The notes beneath the pieces were generated by a model that had not been told where the DNA came from, did not search any database, and was given only the letters and a program-made list of their open reading frames with translations. Position numbers and translations under genes: made by a program. Of a DNA stretch of 64,000 bases, positions 62,389 to 64,000 are shown one piece after another; position 1 is the first letter of the stretch, and every line of letters starts with the position of its first letter. Location: positions 782,251-846,250 of the forward strand of contig NZ_FOYO01000001.1 of NCBI RefSeq assembly GCF_900111945.1, in the 5' to 3' direction. The DNA comes from Litoreibacter janthinus (GTDB lineage Bacteria; Pseudomonadota; Alphaproteobacteria; Rhodobacterales; Rhodobacteraceae).

Positions 62389-62910
62389 ATGTTTGACACG
62401 ATGACAATGACCAAAATTCTGGGCGCGGCCTGCGGATCGCTTCTGGTTTTCCTTCTGGGTGGCTGGGCAGCCGACTTGATCTATCACGGCGGCGGAGGCC
62501 ACGGTGATGAACATCAGCAAGCCTACGTTATCGAAGTTGAAGGCGGCGAAGCCGAAGCCGAAGAAGTGGTCGAAGAGGTAGATTTCGCGGCTGTCATGGC
62601 AGACGCCGATGCCGAGAAAGGCTCCAAAGTCTTTTCAAAGTGCAAAGCCTGCCACAAGCTGGAAGACGGAGCGAACGGCACCGGCCCGCACCTGTATGGT
62701 GTCGTCGGACGTGACATCGCTGCTGTTGGAGACTTTGGATATTCCGACGTGCTGTCCGGCAAGGGCGGGGCATGGACCCCAGAAGAGCTGCAAGCGTTCC
62801 TTGAAAACCCTAAAGCATATGCCCCGGGCACGAAGATGAGCTTCGCCGGCCTGAAGAAAATCGACGACCGCGCGAACCTGATTGCATATCTCGAGACAAT
62901 TGGCGGCTAA
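62389..62910 (+). CDS. Membrane-anchored cytochrome c (cy/c552 type)
   Basis: 173 residues. An uncleaved N-terminal helix ([25 protein letters not shown]), a flexible acidic linker ([16 protein letters not shown]), then a class I cytochrome c domain: haem site CKACHKL (about residue 85) and axial methionine in KMSFAGL (about 150). Matches the layout of Rhodobacter cytochrome cy (CycY/CycM), which carries electrons from the bc1 complex to terminal oxidases in the periplasm. Divergent from pheA; followed by a terminator. Confidence 0.93.
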   Translation: MFDTMTMTKILGAACGSLLVFLLGGWAADLIYHGGGGHGDEHQQAYVIEVEGGEAEAEEVVEEVDFAAVMADADAEKGSKVFSKCKACHKLEDGANGTGPHLYGVVGRDIAAVGDFGYSDVLSGKGGAWTPEELQAFLENPKAYAPGTKMSFAGLKKIDDRANLIAYLETIGG

Positions 62911-62933
62911 GTCCGGCGTAGACTTGATTTCCG

Positions 62934-62962
62934 AAAGGCCGTCCGATTGGGCGGCCTTTTTC
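62934..62962 (+). terminator. Terminator of the cytochrome c gene
   Basis: AAAGGCCGTCC (62934-62944) with GGGCGGCCTTTTT after a GATT loop; one mismatch-like G-T contact in the stem, five T residues at the end, 24 bases past the stop. Confidence 0.9.
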
Positions 62963-63011
62963 GTTTCAAGTCGATCCGCTTCGCTCACAATCGCGCAATC
63001 GGCCTTGATTG

Positions 63012-63040
63012 TTGAACAAATCCAACTTCTTTTGTTTTAT
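63012..63040 (+). promoter_or_regulatory. Predicted sigma70-type promoter of the solute-binding protein gene
   Basis: TTGAAC (63012-63017), 17-base spacer, TTTTAT (63035-63040), about 40 bases upstream of the start codon. Confidence 0.5.
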
Positions 63041-63082
63041 CTGGTTAGTGTCACGCTCATGACAGGTCTCAGGAGGATCAAA

Positions 63083-64000
63083 ATGAAAAACCACCATCCA
63101 CAAGCCCTTGTGCTTAACCGATCAGCGCAAACAAGCCGGATGAAGTGGTTGGGTGCGGGCTTGATGCTGATCGCAGCAACGGTGGCGTCTGTTACAGCAG
63201 CGCGGTCCGAAACGATCATCAGGGCGCACGGGTTTTCCGACTTTGGGGAGCTGAAATACCCCGAAGGCTTCCCTCGCCTCAACTATGTGAACCCCGAAGC
63301 GCCCAAAGGGGGCGAGATTTCCGTGGCCGCGCAAGGCACATTCGACAGCATGAACCCGTTCAGCCGGAAAGGGCGCGGCGGTGCCTTGTCGAGCACCCCT
63401 TATGAGCGCCTGATGACCAACGTGGATGACGACCCATACGGGGCCTACTGCCTGTTGTGCGAAAGCCTTGAATACCCCGAGAGCCAAGACTGGGTGATCT
63501 TCAACCTGCGTCCTGAGGCGAAGTTTTCGGACGGCAGCCCTGTTACTGCGCAAGACGTTGTCTTCACAGTTAAAACCTTTTTGACCGACGGGTTGCCGTC
63601 TTTCGCGCAAGCTGTGTCGAAGTTCTACAAAAGCTACGAGGCGCTAGACGACCATCGAATCAAGTTCACCTTCAACGAAGGAATTCCACGCAAGGGACTG
63701 ATCAGCCAAGCAGGTGCTTCGATTGCGTTCTCAAAAAAATGGTTCGACGACAACAACGCCAACATCAAAGAGCCCCGACTGGAGGCTGCGATTGGCTCCG
63801 GCCCTTACGTGCCGGTTGAGGTCGATCCACCTCGCCGGATCGTTTATCAGCGCAACCCCGACTATTGGGGCGCAGATTTACCCGTCAACAAAGGGCGCTG
63901 GAATTTCGACCGCATCCGCATCGAATATTTCGCAGATGATACCGCGTCGATGGAGGCCTTCAAAAGCGGGGTCTACAACTTCCGCCGCGAAAACAGCTCT
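63083..64000 (+). CDS. Extracellular solute-binding protein, family 5 (YejA-like), 3' end outside window
   Basis: 306 codons are present and the frame is open at the window edge. After a long signal peptide (helix WLGAGLMLIAATVASVTAAR) come SBP family 5 features: LNYVNPEAPKGGEISVAAQGTFDSMNPF (YejA-type), LAESLEYPES-like LLCESLEYPESQDWVIFNLRPEAKFSDGSPVTAQDVVFT and the ligand-cleft segment GSGPYVP. Periplasmic binding subunit of a dipeptide/oligopeptide or microcin C-type importer. AGGAGG six bases before ATG 63083 fixes the start despite a more conventional signal start at 63140. Partner permeases would lie beyond the window. Confidence 0.9.
   Translation, partial: MKNHHPQALVLNRSAQTSRMKWLGAGLMLIAATVASVTAARSETIIRAHGFSDFGELKYPEGFPRLNYVNPEAPKGGEISVAAQGTFDSMNPFSRKGRGGALSSTPYERLMTNVDDDPYGAYCLLCESLEYPESQDWVIFNLRPEAKFSDGSPVTAQDVVFTVKTFLTDGLPSFAQAVSKFYKSYEALDDHRIKFTFNEGIPRKGLISQAGASIAFSKKWFDDNNANIKEPRLEAAIGSGPYVPVEVDPPRRIVYQRNPDYWGADLPVNKGRWNFDRIRIEYFADDTASMEAFKSGVYNFRRENSS

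Overview
The window is chromosomal DNA from a member of the Rhodobacteraceae (Roseobacter-like Alphaproteobacteria). Grounds: moderately high GC with dense ATGA/GTGA gene overlaps, the rbfA-truB-rpsO-pnp cluster, a BamF-type (DUF3035) lipoprotein behind lspA, a ChrR-type zinc cupin anti-sigma factor beside its RpoE (ECF11) sigma factor, a membrane-anchored cytochrome c, and the order rsmB-heparinase-purH-lspA. No rRNA, tRNA, CRISPR array, insertion sequence or prophage gene was seen; the one RNA gene is the SRP RNA (ffs) upstream of dnaX.

Layout. 1-9.5 kb: a one-carbon pair (homocysteine S-methyltransferase, cut by the window edge, plus dimethylglycine/sarcosine dehydrogenase-like), RarD, a pseudouridine synthase, then oxidoreductases and periplasmic enzymes (VOC, ALDH, 1-Cys peroxiredoxin, L,D-transpeptidase, dienelactone hydrolase), several bounded by clear terminators. 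9.6-19.9 kb: RNA and ribosome genes (pnp, rpsO, truB, rbfA) mixed with a histidine-box membrane hydroxylase, a predicted CtrA-controlled RTX-repeat protein, a haloacetate-dehalogenase-like hydrolase and dapB. 20-21.7 kb: a small, AT-richer accessory patch with a methyltransferase, an exported orphan, and a truncated second copy of the sdhAF4-like (DUF1674) gene. 21.7-33.4 kb: rsmB, heparinase-like, purH, lspA, bamF, an M16 peptidase pair, mutL, rmuC.

33.4-39.4 kb is a singlet-oxygen/oxidative-stress type regulon: chrR and rpoE face a five-gene operon (FAD oxidoreductase, DUF1365, MFS, DUF3833, SDR). The intergenic region carries two back-to-back TGATCC-N18-TARNA-like promoters, one for each direction. 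39.4-45 kb: DUF3775, saccharopine dehydrogenase, an orphan molybdenum formate dehydrogenase alpha subunit, and an M20 amidohydrolase.

45-54.2 kb is the most coherent candidate for an under-described system: a complete branched-chain-type ABC importer (two ATPases, two permeases, binding protein) bracketed by two different acyl-CoA ligases, with an exported protein of unknown function and a two-helix membrane protein embedded in it, behind a perfect palindrome and a sigma70-like promoter. It reads as coupled uptake and CoA activation of a carboxylic acid of unknown identity. 54.2-64 kb: a cysteine-free caspase-like protein with peptidoglycan-binding modules, recR, ybaB, dnaX, ffs, nudC, small proteins, pheA, cytochrome c, and the start of a YejA-like binding protein cut by the window edge.
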